The notes: generated by a model not told the origin, from the letters alone. Counted from the stretch's first letter, positions 29,324 through 39,797 are shown. The stretch is 64,000 bases of DNA from Flagellimonas chongwuensis (GCF_013376415.1 NZ_WYET01000004.1:1084761-1148760), one strand, 5' to 3'. Numbers and translations are program-made.

Positions 29324-31645
29324 ATGAAAATCATATATAAAATAGGCCTATTGGCAGTAGCTTCAACACTGATGCTATGCAAGGAAACCTCACAAAAAGT
29401 GTTCACGGAGAATGACATCTCCATCATACCAAAACCAAACGATGTCCAATTGGGCGACGGCCAATTTGAATTTAATAACGACACTAAATTGGTAGTGATC
29501 AATGAGAACCAAAAAGCAGTTTCAGAAATATTGGCTGACCGCTTTCGGCAAATTGTAGGCTACCAAATGGAGATTGTCGGAGAGATGCCCTCTTCCAATT
29601 ACATCCATTTTGTTTATGATGAAAAAGTAAATGATGAGGCCTATGAACTTGTAGTGGAAAAGAAAGGAATAAACATCTACGCCAAGGACAACGGCGGATT
29701 TTTATATGCCATTGAAACCATATTCCAGCTTTTGCCCCCGACAATTGAAGATAACAATGCAGCCTCGCAATGGGTTATCCCGTCCGTTCACATAAAGGAC
29801 GGGCCAAGATTTCAACACAGGGGTGTCATGCTCGATCTCTCAAGACATTTTTTTGGAAAGGATTACATAAAAAAGACCATCGACCGCTTGGCCATGCACA
29901 AGTTCAATGTATTGCACCTGCATTTGGTGGATGACCAAGGATGGCGAATCGAAATCAAGAAGTATCCCAAACTTACTGAAGTTGGTGCTTGGCGGGTAGA
30001 CCAAGAGGATGCCCCGTGGAACGGTAGAAAAATCAATGACCCCAGTGCAAAGGGCACTTACGGAGGGTATTTAACACAAGATGAACTCAAGGAAATAGTG
30101 GCCTATGCCCAGAACAGGAATATTGAGATAATCCCTGAAATAGAAATGCCTGCCCATGTCAGTTCGGCCATTGCTTCCTATCCGGAATTGGCCTGTTTTG
30201 ATCAAGACATCGCGGTACCTTCAGGTGGCCTATGGCCCATAACGGATATTTACTGTGCCGGAAAGGAAACCACATTCACTTTTTTGGAAGATGTATTGGA
30301 CGAAGTGATGGAAATCTTCCCATCTTCCTATATCCATATCGGAGGGGATGAGGCAACAAAGACAAATTGGAAAAAATGTCCCCACTGCCAAAAAAGAATC
30401 AAAGAGGAAGGACTGAAGGATGTGGATGAACTGCAGAGTTACTTCGTAAAGAGAATTGAAAAATATATCAACTCCAAGGGCAAAAAATTGATCGGTTGGG
30501 ATGAGATTTTGGAAGGTGGCCTGGCCCCTGAGGCAACGGTCATGAGTTGGAGGGGCACCGAAGGAGGCCTGAAAGCGGCCCAAGAAGGCCATGATGTTAT
30601 AATGACCCCTGAATCCTATTGCTATTTTAATTTCTACCAAGGCCCACAGGATTTGGAGCCTTTGGCCTTCAATGCCTATCTTCCGTTGAGCAAAGTCTAC
30701 CAGTTTGAACCCATGGTTGACGATTTAAAACCGGAAGAGGCCGAACATATATTGGGCGGTCAGGCAAATCTTTGGTCCGAATACATTACGACTCCCGAAG
30801 CATCGGAATATATGCTGTACCCCCGTTTGTCAGCAATGTCCGAAGTACTGTGGAGCAAAAAGGAGTCCAGAGACTGGAAAGATTTCACAAGACGGCTAGA
30901 AAAACAGTTTGAACGCTATGACAGCATGGGCATCAACTATTCCAAAAGTGCTTATTTGATAACCTCAACGGCCACGGTTGATATGGATAAAAATGAAATA
31001 TCGCTATTGCTGGCCAATGAATTTCCAGACCCCGACATCCGTTATGTGCTGGGAAATGATGAATTGGACGAAGAGAGCGAACAATACACCGCACCTATAA
31101 AAATTTCAGAAACAACGGTTGTCAAAGCTTCACTTTTCAAGAACGGAGAACCTGTCGGAAGAATCTTTACCGATACCATTAAATTTCACAAGGCCTTTGC
31201 CAAAAAGTTGGATTTCAAAAAACCATACAATAAAAATTACACGGGAGACGGCCCTCTTTCATTGGTAAATGCTATAAGGGGATCGAGAAATTTCCATGAT
31301 GGCCAATGGCAAGCTTGGATACCCCATGATATGGAAGTGGTCATCAATCTTGAAGAACCGCAGCAAATCCATGAAGTCATATTGGGAACCTTGGAAAATC
31401 AGGGGGCCGGTATCCACTACCCCACCTCGGTATCCGTGGCCGTGTCAACCGATGGAAAAAATTTCAACGAAGTGGGCAAATATGATAGAGCGTTCAGGGT
31501 AAATCCAAATGCTGAATCAATGGACATCAACATCAATTTTGATACAACCACCGCTCAATACATAAGGGTAATCGCCACGAACTTAAAAAAAAGCCCCATA
31601 GGTGGGAGTTCCTGGTTGTTCGTGGATGAAATTTTAGTAAACTAA
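29324..31645 (+). CDS. GH20 beta-N-acetylhexosaminidase
   Basis: Exo-beta-N-acetylglucosaminidase/galactosaminidase, 773 aa. A short hydrophobic N-terminus ends in LMLCKE, a weak lipobox (Cys19). The GH20b domain (about 30-155) is followed by the catalytic barrel starting FQHRGVMLDLSRHFF, with LHLHLVDDQGWRIE and the catalytic Asp342-Glu343 pair in HIGGDEATKTNW. A chitobiase-like C-terminal domain (about 550-610) and a discoidin-type domain (about 640-773) follow. It would remove terminal HexNAc exposed after defucosylation. It lies 13 bp before the second GH29. Confidence 0.95.
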   Translation: MKIIYKIGLLAVASTLMLCKETSQKVFTENDISIIPKPNDVQLGDGQFEFNNDTKLVVINENQKAVSEILADRFRQIVGYQMEIVGEMPSSNYIHFVYDEKVNDEAYELVVEKKGINIYAKDNGGFLYAIETIFQLLPPTIEDNNAASQWVIPSVHIKDGPRFQHRGVMLDLSRHFFGKDYIKKTIDRLAMHKFNVLHLHLVDDQGWRIEIKKYPKLTEVGAWRVDQEDAPWNGRKINDPSAKGTYGGYLTQDELKEIVAYAQNRNIEIIPEIEMPAHVSSAIASYPELACFDQDIAVPSGGLWPITDIYCAGKETTFTFLEDVLDEVMEIFPSSYIHIGGDEATKTNWKKCPHCQKRIKEEGLKDVDELQSYFVKRIEKYINSKGKKLIGWDEILEGGLAPEATVMSWRGTEGGLKAAQEGHDVIMTPESYCYFNFYQGPQDLEPLAFNAYLPLSKVYQFEPMVDDLKPEEAEHILGGQANLWSEYITTPEASEYMLYPRLSAMSEVLWSKKESRDWKDFTRRLEKQFERYDSMGINYSKSAYLITSTATVDMDKNEISLLLANEFPDPDIRYVLGNDELDEESEQYTAPIKISETTVVKASLFKNGEPVGRIFTDTIKFHKAFAKKLDFKKPYNKNYTGDGPLSLVNAIRGSRNFHDGQWQAWIPHDMEVVINLEEPQQIHEVILGTLENQGAGIHYPTSVSVAVSTDGKNFNEVGKYDRAFRVNPNAESMDININFDTTTAQYIRVIATNLKKSPIGGSSWLFVDEILVN

Positions 31646-31657
31646 CAATACAGACCC

Positions 31658-33142
31658 ATGCAAAAATTAGCATTGATATTCATATTTCTCTGTTCGGCCA
31701 TTTTATCCGGGCAGGCCATTTATGAGGATGAGAGGTATGTACCCGAAACGGATACATTGGTTTTACAGAACCTTGGGCATTGGCAGGATAAAAAGTTTGG
31801 ATTGCTGATGCACTGGGGCGCGTATAGCCAATGGGGCATCGTGGAATCTTGGTCGCTATGTCCAGAAGACTACGGCTGGTGCGAACGTAACAAGGGAAGC
31901 GACCCTCAAAACTATTTTCAATATGTAAAAGATTATGAAGCGCTAAAGAACACGTTCAACCCCATAAAATTCAATCCTGAAAATTGGGCAAAGGCAGCTG
32001 AATACGCTGGAATGAAATATATGGTTTTCACCACCAAACACCATGATGGATTTTCAATGTTCGATAGCAAATACACCGATTATAAGGTTACCGATGCGGC
32101 ATGTCCCTTTAGTACCCATCCGAGGGCGAACATTACCAAAGAAGTTTTTGATGCTTTCAGGAAGAATGATTTTTGGGTCGGCGCCTATTTTTCCAAACCC
32201 GATTGGAACCATGATAATTATTGGGACCCCAATTTTCCCCCATTCGATAGAAATGTGAATTACGACCCTGCCCTATACCCTGAAAAGTGGCAAAAGTATG
32301 TGGATTTCACCCATAACCAAATCCTTGAACTGTTGACCGATTATGGAGATGTGGATATTCTATGGTTGGATGGTGGCTGGGTTCGTAAAAGAGATCAACA
32401 AAATATCGATGAAAATTATGCTGAAAAATTCTTGGAAAACAAGGCAAACAATGGGTTCATCAAACATAGGATTGTAAATCAAGACATCAATATGGACGAA
32501 TTGGTGGTCAAGGCACGCCAAAAACAACCGGGTCTCATTGTCGTGGATCGCGCGGTCCATGGCAAGAACCAAAACTACCTTACTCCTGAAAACAGGGTGC
32601 CAGAGAAGACTTTACCCTATCCCTGGGAATCCTGTATCATTTCGGGTGGAGGTTGGTCCCATACCCCAAATGCAGAGTACATGACAGGGAGGGAGGGCAT
32701 CCATATGCTCATAGATATTGTGGCCAAAGGAGGCAACCTCTTGTTAAACATAGCCCCGGGACCTGATGGCGAATGGCAACAGGGGGCATATGATCTGTTG
32801 AAAGCTTATGGTGATTGGATGAAGGTAAATGAGTCTGGAATTTATAACACCCGGCCCATTGCCCCGTTCAAAGAAGATAATATCTGTATGACCCAAAATA
32901 AAGAAGGCAATATTTTTCTATTCTATATGGCGAAGGATGATGAAAATAAAGTGCCGGCCGAGCTACAGATAACATCCATTGATCCTAAAGCCGGTACCAA
33001 GATTACAATGTTAGGTTCGGATGAAGCGTTGAGATGGAAAAAAATGAACAAAGGTTTTAAAATTACAATTCCCGAAAAATTACGAAATAATCTACCTTGC
33101 AAAGAGGCATGGACATTTAAAATAGAGGAGATAAACCACTAA
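31658..33142 (+). CDS. GH29 alpha-L-fucosidase (second)
   Basis: Secreted alpha-L-fucosidase, 494 aa, signal peptide 1-20 (ILSGQA). The GH29 barrel shows FGLLMHWGAYSQWG, TTKHHDGFSMFDS and the predicted nucleophile Asp238 in ILWLDGGWV. The later motif WESCIISGGGWSH matches the WE..-SWGY position of the GH29-A branch, which has broader linkage use than the upstream GH29-B enzyme. A small beta domain ends the protein (about 410-494). The intact second fucosidase matters because the first is frameshifted. The L-fuconate dehydratase gene starts 17 bp downstream. Confidence 0.94.
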   Translation: MQKLALIFIFLCSAILSGQAIYEDERYVPETDTLVLQNLGHWQDKKFGLLMHWGAYSQWGIVESWSLCPEDYGWCERNKGSDPQNYFQYVKDYEALKNTFNPIKFNPENWAKAAEYAGMKYMVFTTKHHDGFSMFDSKYTDYKVTDAACPFSTHPRANITKEVFDAFRKNDFWVGAYFSKPDWNHDNYWDPNFPPFDRNVNYDPALYPEKWQKYVDFTHNQILELLTDYGDVDILWLDGGWVRKRDQQNIDENYAEKFLENKANNGFIKHRIVNQDINMDELVVKARQKQPGLIVVDRAVHGKNQNYLTPENRVPEKTLPYPWESCIISGGGWSHTPNAEYMTGREGIHMLIDIVAKGGNLLLNIAPGPDGEWQQGAYDLLKAYGDWMKVNESGIYNTRPIAPFKEDNICMTQNKEGNIFLFYMAKDDENKVPAELQITSIDPKAGTKITMLGSDEALRWKKMNKGFKITIPEKLRNNLPCKEAWTFKIEEINH

Positions 33143-33159
33143 ATATATTTACATACTTA

Positions 33160-34488
33160 ATGGAAAAATTACTAATAACCGCAGTCGAGACCAAAGATGT
33201 ACGATTCCCTACCAGTGCTTCATTGGACGGGTCGGATGCGATGAATCCAGACCCGGATTATTCCGCGGCTTATGTTATATTAAAAACCAACCATCCCGAT
33301 GGCTTGGAAGGTCATGGCCTTACGTTTACCATTGGCCGAGGCAACGAAATCTGTGTCAACGCCTTAAATGCATTGGCTCCCTTGCTCATTGGAAAAAGTC
33401 TGGATTCCTTCACTGAAGACATGGCGGGCTTTTGGAGAATGATAACCGGTGACAGCCAGCTGCGATGGTTAGGCCCCGAGAAAGGGGTAATACATTTGGC
33501 AACAGGTGCCTTGGTAAATGCTGTTTGGGATCTCTATGCAAAGAAAGAGAAAAAACCACTCTGGAAACTGCTTTCCGACATGTCGCCCGAAGAACTTGTC
33601 AGCTGTATCGATTTTACCTATATCACCGATGCAATAACACCGGAAGAAGCACTGTGCATCTTGCAAAAAAGTGCAGAAGGAAAGGCAGAAAGAATCGAGC
33701 ATTTGCTGACAAACGGTTACCCGGCCTACACCACTTCGGTAGGTTGGTTGGGATATTCCGATGATAAAATGAGGCGACTGTGCCGTGAAGCAAAAACAGA
33801 AGGTTTCAAATATATGAAAATGAAGGTCGGCACCAATATTGAAGATGATATGCGTCGCGCGGCAATCATCAGGGAAGAAATAGGTGAAGACTTCAAGTTA
33901 ATGATGGATGCCAACCAAAAGTGGGATGTGGATGAAGCCATAGAAAACATGTCGCTTCTCAAAAAATACAATCCTTGGTGGATAGAAGAACCTACAAGCC
34001 CTGATGATGTTTTGGGACACGCCACGATTGCAAAGGCCATAGCTCCCATAAAAGTTGCCACTGGCGAGCATTGTCAAAATCGGGTTATCTTCAAACAGCT
34101 TTTTCAGGCCAAAGCTTTTGAGGTATGTCAGATAGACAGTTGTAGGGTCGGCGGTGTGAATGAGATTCTTGCCATTTTATTGATGGCTGCAAAATTCAAC
34201 ATTCCCGTTTGTCCGCATGCTGGCGGTGTGGGTCTGTGCGAATATGTACAACACCTTTCCATGATCGATTTTATTGCCATAAGCGGAAGTATGGAAAACA
34301 GGGTCATAGAATACGTGGATCACTTGCACGAACACTTCCATGAACCGGTCGTCATTAAAAACGGTGCCTATATGCCTCCACAAGCGCCGGGCTTTAGCAT
34401 TACCATGAAATCTTCGTCCTTGGAGAATTATGGTTTCCCCAACGGTGAAAAATGGAATAAACGAGAAGAACTGGAAGCAAACAAATAG
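33160..34488 (+). CDS. L-fuconate dehydratase (enolase superfamily)
   Basis: Converts L-fuconate to 2-keto-3-deoxy-L-fuconate in the cytoplasm, 442 aa. Enolase superfamily, mandelate-racemase group: base Lys222 in the KMK motif (Lys220, Lys222), metal ligands Asp250, Glu276 and Glu303 and the catalytic His353. These lie two residues after the positions known in the Xanthomonas campestris enzyme (K218/K220, D248, E274, E301, H351). The N-terminal capping domain shows ETKDVRFPTSASLDGSDAMNPDPDYSAAY, which is typical of the family. It is followed after one base by the ketodeoxyfuconate dehydrogenase gene, so the two are coupled. Confidence 0.95.
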   Translation: MEKLLITAVETKDVRFPTSASLDGSDAMNPDPDYSAAYVILKTNHPDGLEGHGLTFTIGRGNEICVNALNALAPLLIGKSLDSFTEDMAGFWRMITGDSQLRWLGPEKGVIHLATGALVNAVWDLYAKKEKKPLWKLLSDMSPEELVSCIDFTYITDAITPEEALCILQKSAEGKAERIEHLLTNGYPAYTTSVGWLGYSDDKMRRLCREAKTEGFKYMKMKVGTNIEDDMRRAAIIREEIGEDFKLMMDANQKWDVDEAIENMSLLKKYNPWWIEEPTSPDDVLGHATIAKAIAPIKVATGEHCQNRVIFKQLFQAKAFEVCQIDSCRVGGVNEILAILLMAAKFNIPVCPHAGGVGLCEYVQHLSMIDFIAISGSMENRVIEYVDHLHEHFHEPVVIKNGAYMPPQAPGFSITMKSSSLENYGFPNGEKWNKREELEANK

Positions 34489-34489
34489 C

Positions 34490-35266
34490 ATGAAATTTAG
34501 TTTAAAAGGAAAAACAGCCATAGTAACTGGAGGAGGCAGCGGTATTGGGAAAGCAATTTCCCTGACTTTTGCCTCACAAGACGCAAAGGTCCATATTCTT
34601 GACTTTGACCATGCATCCTCCTTGGAAACAGTGGCTGAAATCAACAAGCTGGGAAAGCATGCCGTTGCGCATACATGTGATGTTTCAAATCAAGAAAAGG
34701 TAAATGACATCATTGCCCAAATTGGGGAAAATGGTTCTCTGGATATTCTGGTTAACAATGCGGGTATTGCCCATGTGGGAAACATAGAGGCTGTTTCTGA
34801 GCAGGATTTGGACCGATTGTACAATATCAATATCAAAGGGGTATACAATTGCAGCAAGGCCATTATTCCTTACATGAAGGAAAAGGGTCACGGTGTTATA
34901 TTGAACCTTGCCTCTGTTGCGTCATCAGTGGGCATTAGCGATCGCTTTGCCTATTCGATGACCAAAGGTGCCGTCTTGACCATGACCTATTCCATTGCCC
35001 GTGATTATGTCGAGTATGGCATCCGCAGCAATTGTATTTCCCCAGGAAGAGTACACACGCCCTTCGTGGATGGATTTATCAAAAAAAACTATCCGGGCAA
35101 CGAGGCGGAAATGTTTGAAAAACTTTCCAAGACCCAACCCATCGGGCGTATGGCCAATCCCCAAGAAATAGCTGATTTGGCACTGTTCCTTTGTTCAGAT
35201 GAGGCTAAATTCATTACCGGAACGGATTACCCCATCGATGGTGGGTTCATCAAATTAAAAGGTTAA
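34490..35266 (+). CDS. SDR: 2-keto-3-deoxy-L-fuconate 4-dehydrogenase
   Basis: Short-chain dehydrogenase, 258 aa, predicted to oxidise 2-keto-3-deoxy-L-fuconate to the 2,4-diketo acid. It has the Rossmann motif TGGGSGIG (13-20), an acidic DFD near 38-40 favouring NAD+, NNAG (89-92), Ser142 and a normal YxxxK pair (Tyr155, Lys159). I start it at ATG 34490, one base after the dehydratase stop; the longer frame from 34430 only adds 20 residues overlapping that gene. The specific step is assigned by position between the dehydratase and hydrolase genes, since SDR sequence alone does not define the substrate. Confidence 0.85.
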   Translation: MKFSLKGKTAIVTGGGSGIGKAISLTFASQDAKVHILDFDHASSLETVAEINKLGKHAVAHTCDVSNQEKVNDIIAQIGENGSLDILVNNAGIAHVGNIEAVSEQDLDRLYNINIKGVYNCSKAIIPYMKEKGHGVILNLASVASSVGISDRFAYSMTKGAVLTMTYSIARDYVEYGIRSNCISPGRVHTPFVDGFIKKNYPGNEAEMFEKLSKTQPIGRMANPQEIADLALFLCSDEAKFITGTDYPIDGGFIKLKG

Positions 35267-35275
35267 AAAGAGAAA

Positions 35276-36133
35276 ATGAAATTAATACGATTTGGAAAAA
35301 CCGGTCAGGAAAAACCGGGCATAGAATTGACAGATGGGACAAGACTTGATGTATCTACATTTGGAATGGATTACAATGAGGACTTTTTCGGGAACAACGG
35401 AACGGAAAGGCTAAGTACCTGGCTAAGGGAACATCAATCGGACTGTCCTGTCATTGACAAGGAAATCCGTTTGGGGCCTCCTTTGGCAAGGCCTTCAAAA
35501 CTAGTATGCGTAGGATTGAATTATTCAAAACATGCGGAAGAAGCTGGTATGGCCATTCCAAAGGAACCTGTACTTTTCTTTAAGTCCACCACTGCCATAT
35601 GTGGGCCCTATGACGAGGTCATCATTCCTAAAAATTCCACAAAGACCGATTGGGAAGTGGAACTGGCCATAGTAATCGGCAAAAAGGCCTCTTATTTGGA
35701 AAAATCCGAAGCATTAGATCATATCGCAGGCTATGTCCTGCACAATGACATCAGCGAAAGGGCTTTTCAAATTGAAAAGGAAGGACAATGGTGCAAAGGT
35801 AAGGGCTGTGATACATTCGCACCCCTTGGCCCGTTCATTGCCACCACGGATGAAATACAGGACCCGAACAATCTGGAATTGTGGTTGGATGTCAACGGTG
35901 AGCGTTTACAACATTCATCAACATCTGATTTTATTTTCAATGTCCAAGAAGTGGTTTCCTACATTAGCCAGTACATGACCCTTTTACCTGGGGACGTAAT
36001 TTCCACGGGAACGCCTTTTGGGGTTGGTCTTGGCTTTGACCCCCCACGCTATCTGAAACCAGGAGATACCATGGAACTCGGCATTGAAGGTTTGGGATAT
36101 TCAAAACAAACCTGTGTGGCATACAGCAAATAA
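35276..36133 (+). CDS. FAH-family hydrolase: 2,4-diketo-3-deoxy-L-fuconate hydrolase
   Basis: Fumarylacetoacetate-hydrolase-family enzyme, 285 aa, predicted to split 2,4-diketo-3-deoxy-L-fuconate into pyruvate and L-lactate. The small N-terminal domain (1-70) is followed by the FAH core with CVGLNYSKHAEEAG, the metal ligands in DWEVELAIVIG (two Glu) and HNDISERAFQ (Asp), and GDVISTGTPFGVG. It lies 9 bp after the dehydrogenase gene. The L-lactate it yields matches the FMN lactate dehydrogenase encoded at the end of the gene train. Other FAH enzymes decarboxylate or isomerise; the pathway context decides the call here. Confidence 0.88.
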   Translation: MKLIRFGKTGQEKPGIELTDGTRLDVSTFGMDYNEDFFGNNGTERLSTWLREHQSDCPVIDKEIRLGPPLARPSKLVCVGLNYSKHAEEAGMAIPKEPVLFFKSTTAICGPYDEVIIPKNSTKTDWEVELAIVIGKKASYLEKSEALDHIAGYVLHNDISERAFQIEKEGQWCKGKGCDTFAPLGPFIATTDEIQDPNNLELWLDVNGERLQHSSTSDFIFNVQEVVSYISQYMTLLPGDVISTGTPFGVGLGFDPPRYLKPGDTMELGIEGLGYSKQTCVAYSK

Positions 36134-36228
36134 GTAGCACTAACATTTCAATACGTGGAATTGTCAAAAACGACTTGGTTTTCGACAACCTTCATATTAA
36201 CAATCATAAACTACTAATCAAGTTAATC

Positions 36229-38892
36229 ATGGATAAGAATATCCAAAGAAAAACAATCATCGGATTTTGTTTGATGACGTGCATTTTTTGTCAAAACATA
36301 TTCGGACAAACGGAAAATGATTATCGAAACCCAAAACTTCCCGTCGAAGAACGTGTGAACGACCTCCTGTCCAAAATGAGCCTGGAAGAAAAAATCCGGC
36401 AAATGGACATGTACAAAGGTGAGTTTTTCGTGGAGGGTCAAGATTTTTCCTTGGAGAAGGCAAAGAATAAAATCGGGAATCTTGGCGTTGGTGCCATCCA
36501 TGACCTTTATCCTGAATCGGCTAATACCATCAACGAACTTCAGCGATTTGTAATCGATAGTAACAGATGGGGAATACCCGCTCTTATCATGGAAGAGATG
36601 CTGCACGGCTACATGGCAGAAGGGAGCACCGCATTTCCCATGAACATTGGACTGGGCGCAACATGGGACACCGAGCTCTTAAAGAAAGTTGGTGAAGTGA
36701 TCGGTACTGAAGCAAGGGCACACGGTGTCCATTTTGGCTTGGGTCCAAATTTGGATATTGGTCTAGAACCCCGTTGGGGAAGGATTGCCGAAACCTTTGG
36801 CGAAGATGTTTATTTAGCCGGCGAGCTGGGGACAGCAATGGTCCAAGGTCTTCAAGGGGAGAGTCTTGCCTCAAATCGTTCTATTATTGCAGAACCCAAG
36901 CATTTTGCCGTACATGGCATACCCCAGGCAGGGGGAAACTCCTCTCCCACCCTAGTTGGTGAGCGTGCAGCCCGGGAAAGCTTTTTGCCCTCCTTTCAGA
37001 AAGCTTTTCAGAAAGGGGGAGCTTTGGGAACTATGTGTGCCTATTCCGAACTTGATGGCATTCCTTGTGCTTCAAACCATTGGTTACTGACGGAGGTTTT
37101 GAGAAATGAATATGGCTTTAAGGGCATTGTGGTTTCCGACCTTGGAGCCATCAAATACCTACAGACCACCCATAACGTTTCCGACTCACCGAAGGAAAGT
37201 ATCCGACAGGCAGTATCGGCAGGAGTGGACATGCAATTTTATGATTTTAGCAATGAGTATTGGCAGGACACTTTGATAGAATTGATAAAGGAAGGTCAAT
37301 TGAGCATGAAAGATATCGACAGAGCTGCCGGAGGTGTGCTACGACTTAAATTTATGCTTGGCCTCTTTGAAGACCCCTACACAAGTGAAAAATTGATCAA
37401 GGAGCGGTTTCATTCCGAAGCGAACCAAAAAATAGCCTTAGAAGCCGCTCTGAAGTCCATAGTATTGCTCAAAAACCAAGGCAAACTACTGCCATTGAAC
37501 AAGGGTATCAAATCAATCGCAGTAATAGGACCCAATGCTGACGAATCCAGATTAGGGGGCTATTCTGTGAAGAACAAAGTGGGCACAACTGTTCTAGAAG
37601 GCATCAAACAAGCAGTAGGTACACATACCAACGTACACTATGAAGAAGGTGTTCCCCTGATTGTAAAAGGTCAAATCATCCCTTCGGAATATCTGTTTGT
37701 GCCCGATGGATCGGAGAACGGACTGAAAGGAGAATATTTCAACAACAGGAATTTACGAGGTGAACCGAATTTGACAAGAATCGACAAGGAATTGGGATTT
37801 GATTGGCCATGGTCTCCCGGTGTAGGGGTAAACGATGACAATTTTTCCATTCGCTGGACGGGTTACATCAAAAGCGATAAAGCCTTTGACGGCTGGCTGG
37901 GTTTAAGCTCAGATGATGGTATACGGATGTGGCTGGATGACCAATTGGTTATTGACAATTGGAGAAAGGGAAGCACCAACATTGTTACAACACCAAAGAA
38001 AATAGAGGCCGGCAGAAAATACAAAGTCCGTATAGAAATGTGGGAAGGAGGCTGGGGAGCCAGGGCACATTTGAGATGGAACATGCAAAAGGTCGATTTC
38101 CAACCTGCAATTGATTTGGTCAGCAAGTCCGATGTGGCCATTGTTGTTCTGGGAGAATCCAAGGAATTGGTAGAAGAAAACAGGGACGTTGCCACCTTGG
38201 ACCTTCATGGTTTACAAAACGAATTCATCCAGGCCATCCAACAAACAGGAAAACCGGTTGTCTGTGTATTGCTCAATGGACGCCCACTTTCCATCAACTG
38301 GATCCAGGACAATGTCCCGGCAGTAGTTGAGGCATGGTTTCCCGGAGAACTCGGTGGAAAGGCCGTAGCTCAAATGCTTTTCGGGGACTATAACCCCAGT
38401 GGTAGATTGCCCGTTACCTTTCCAAAGTCTGTGGGACAATTACCCATCTATTACAATCAAAAGCCTTCAGCAATCCATAGATATGTCAGTGAAAGTGAAA
38501 ATCCATTATACACATTTGGACATGGTTTGAGCTATACCACCTTTGAATATTCCGATATAAAAGTGGCCACTCCCGAAATACAGAAGGATGAAAATGCCAT
38601 AGTTACGGTATCTGTAAAGAACAATGGAGACCATGATGGGGAAGAGGTGGTACAACTTTACATCAATGATGTTTACAGTAGCGTGACCACTCCTGAAAAA
38701 ACATTAAAAGGCTTTAAAAGAATCTTTATCAAGAAAGGAGAAACCAAAGAAATTACCTTTATCCTGACTCCTGAAGAGCTCTCCTTATGGAACAAGAACA
38801 TGGAAAATGTAGTTGAGCCAGGTGAGTTTGAGGTAATGATCGGAGGAAACAGTACCGATTTGATAAAAACAAGGTTTACGGTAATGCCGTGA
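36229..38892 (+). CDS. GH3 beta-glycosidase with inserted PA14 domain
   Basis: Secreted family 3 glycoside hydrolase, 887 aa from ATG 36229 (signal MTCIFCQNIFGQ). The longer frame from 36175 adds 18 residues before the signal and is unlikely. The N-terminal TIM barrel has LIMEEMLHGY, EPKHFAVHG and the nucleophile Asp304 in VVSDLGAIK. The alpha/beta sandwich (about 410-) is interrupted by a PA14 carbohydrate-binding domain (about 500-640, LKGEYFNNRNLRGEP..LSSDDGIRMWLDD). A fibronectin-III-like C-terminal domain follows. Beta-glucosidase, beta-xylosidase and beta-N-acetylglucosaminidase activities occur in GH3, so the substrate is open. It splits the two halves of the fucose catabolic genes. 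Confidence 0.93.
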   Translation: MDKNIQRKTIIGFCLMTCIFCQNIFGQTENDYRNPKLPVEERVNDLLSKMSLEEKIRQMDMYKGEFFVEGQDFSLEKAKNKIGNLGVGAIHDLYPESANTINELQRFVIDSNRWGIPALIMEEMLHGYMAEGSTAFPMNIGLGATWDTELLKKVGEVIGTEARAHGVHFGLGPNLDIGLEPRWGRIAETFGEDVYLAGELGTAMVQGLQGESLASNRSIIAEPKHFAVHGIPQAGGNSSPTLVGERAARESFLPSFQKAFQKGGALGTMCAYSELDGIPCASNHWLLTEVLRNEYGFKGIVVSDLGAIKYLQTTHNVSDSPKESIRQAVSAGVDMQFYDFSNEYWQDTLIELIKEGQLSMKDIDRAAGGVLRLKFMLGLFEDPYTSEKLIKERFHSEANQKIALEAALKSIVLLKNQGKLLPLNKGIKSIAVIGPNADESRLGGYSVKNKVGTTVLEGIKQAVGTHTNVHYEEGVPLIVKGQIIPSEYLFVPDGSENGLKGEYFNNRNLRGEPNLTRIDKELGFDWPWSPGVGVNDDNFSIRWTGYIKSDKAFDGWLGLSSDDGIRMWLDDQLVIDNWRKGSTNIVTTPKKIEAGRKYKVRIEMWEGGWGARAHLRWNMQKVDFQPAIDLVSKSDVAIVVLGESKELVEENRDVATLDLHGLQNEFIQAIQQTGKPVVCVLLNGRPLSINWIQDNVPAVVEAWFPGELGGKAVAQMLFGDYNPSGRLPVTFPKSVGQLPIYYNQKPSAIHRYVSESENPLYTFGHGLSYTTFEYSDIKVATPEIQKDENAIVTVSVKNNGDHDGEEVVQLYINDVYSSVTTPEKTLKGFKRIFIKKGETKEITFILTPEELSLWNKNMENVVEPGEFEVMIGGNSTDLIKTRFTVMP

Positions 38893-38954
38893 TAGGTATT
38901 TCCAGAGCAACAACAATATGTTGATTTGCCGTCCGTACTTTACTATTGAACTAT

Positions 38955-39797
38955 ATGAGTGAACTAAAAATCGACAGTCATCAACACTTTTGGAAATATC
39001 ATCCAAACATACATGAGTGGATGGATTCCTCCATGGAAATCATTAAAAATGATTTTATGCCTGCCGATCTGCACCCTTTGCTTCAAAAAAACAATATTGA
39101 TGGCTGTGTCGCCGTTCAAGCGGATCAATCCGAAACGGAGACTTTATTTTTGTTGAACCTTGCGAAAGAAAACCAGTTTATAAAGGGAGTTGTGGGCTGG
39201 TTGGACCTTTGTGCTGAAGATATTGATATTAAACTCGAGAAATATTCAAAATATGAGGCTCTTAAAGGGCTCAGGCACATAGTTCAAGATGAGCCAGATA
39301 AAAATTTCATGCTCCGCCCCAATTTTAAAAATGGGATTTCCTTGTTGGGAAAATACAATCTTGCCTATGATATTTTGATTTACCAAGAACAATTGCCCGC
39401 TGCCCTGGAACTTGTCAAAACTTTTCCGGAACAGGCATTTGTATTGGACCATATGGCAAAACCTGTAATCGATGGAAAAGTTGATCCTGTATGGGCCAGT
39501 TACATCTCAGAACTTGGAAAACATAAAAATGTTCATTGTAAAGTTTCGGGCATGGTAACGGAGACAAAATGGGGCACATGGCAAAAAAACGACTTTGTTC
39601 CCTATCTCGACCAGGTTTTTGGGTCCTTTGGGCCTGATAAAATCCTGTTTGGTTCGGATTGGCCGGTGTGCCTTCTCTCTGCCCAGTATTATGAAGTTGT
39701 GGATATTGTGGAAAACTATCTGGTGCATTTGCCGAGCACTGTTCGCAAAAAGGTTATGGGATTGAATGCCATAAAATTTTATAACCTTACCTTATAA
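38955..39797 (+). CDS. Amidohydrolase: L-fucono-1,5-lactonase
   Basis: Amidohydrolase-superfamily lactonase (COG3618), 280 aa, predicted to hydrolyse L-fucono-1,5-lactone to L-fuconate. It shows the metal motif HxH (His9, His11 in DSHQHFW), GWLDL, GLRHIVQDEP, LDHMAKP and the active-site Asp235 in FGSDWPVC. I use ATG 38955, which gives the usual SELKIDSHQHFW start, over the in-frame TTG at 38946. It lies 63 bp after GH3 and 54 bp before the fucose dehydrogenase gene whose product it would use. Confidence 0.9.
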   Translation: MSELKIDSHQHFWKYHPNIHEWMDSSMEIIKNDFMPADLHPLLQKNNIDGCVAVQADQSETETLFLLNLAKENQFIKGVVGWLDLCAEDIDIKLEKYSKYEALKGLRHIVQDEPDKNFMLRPNFKNGISLLGKYNLAYDILIYQEQLPAALELVKTFPEQAFVLDHMAKPVIDGKVDPVWASYISELGKHKNVHCKVSGMVTETKWGTWQKNDFVPYLDQVFGSFGPDKILFGSDWPVCLLSAQYYEVVDIVENYLVHLPSTVRKKVMGLNAIKFYNLTL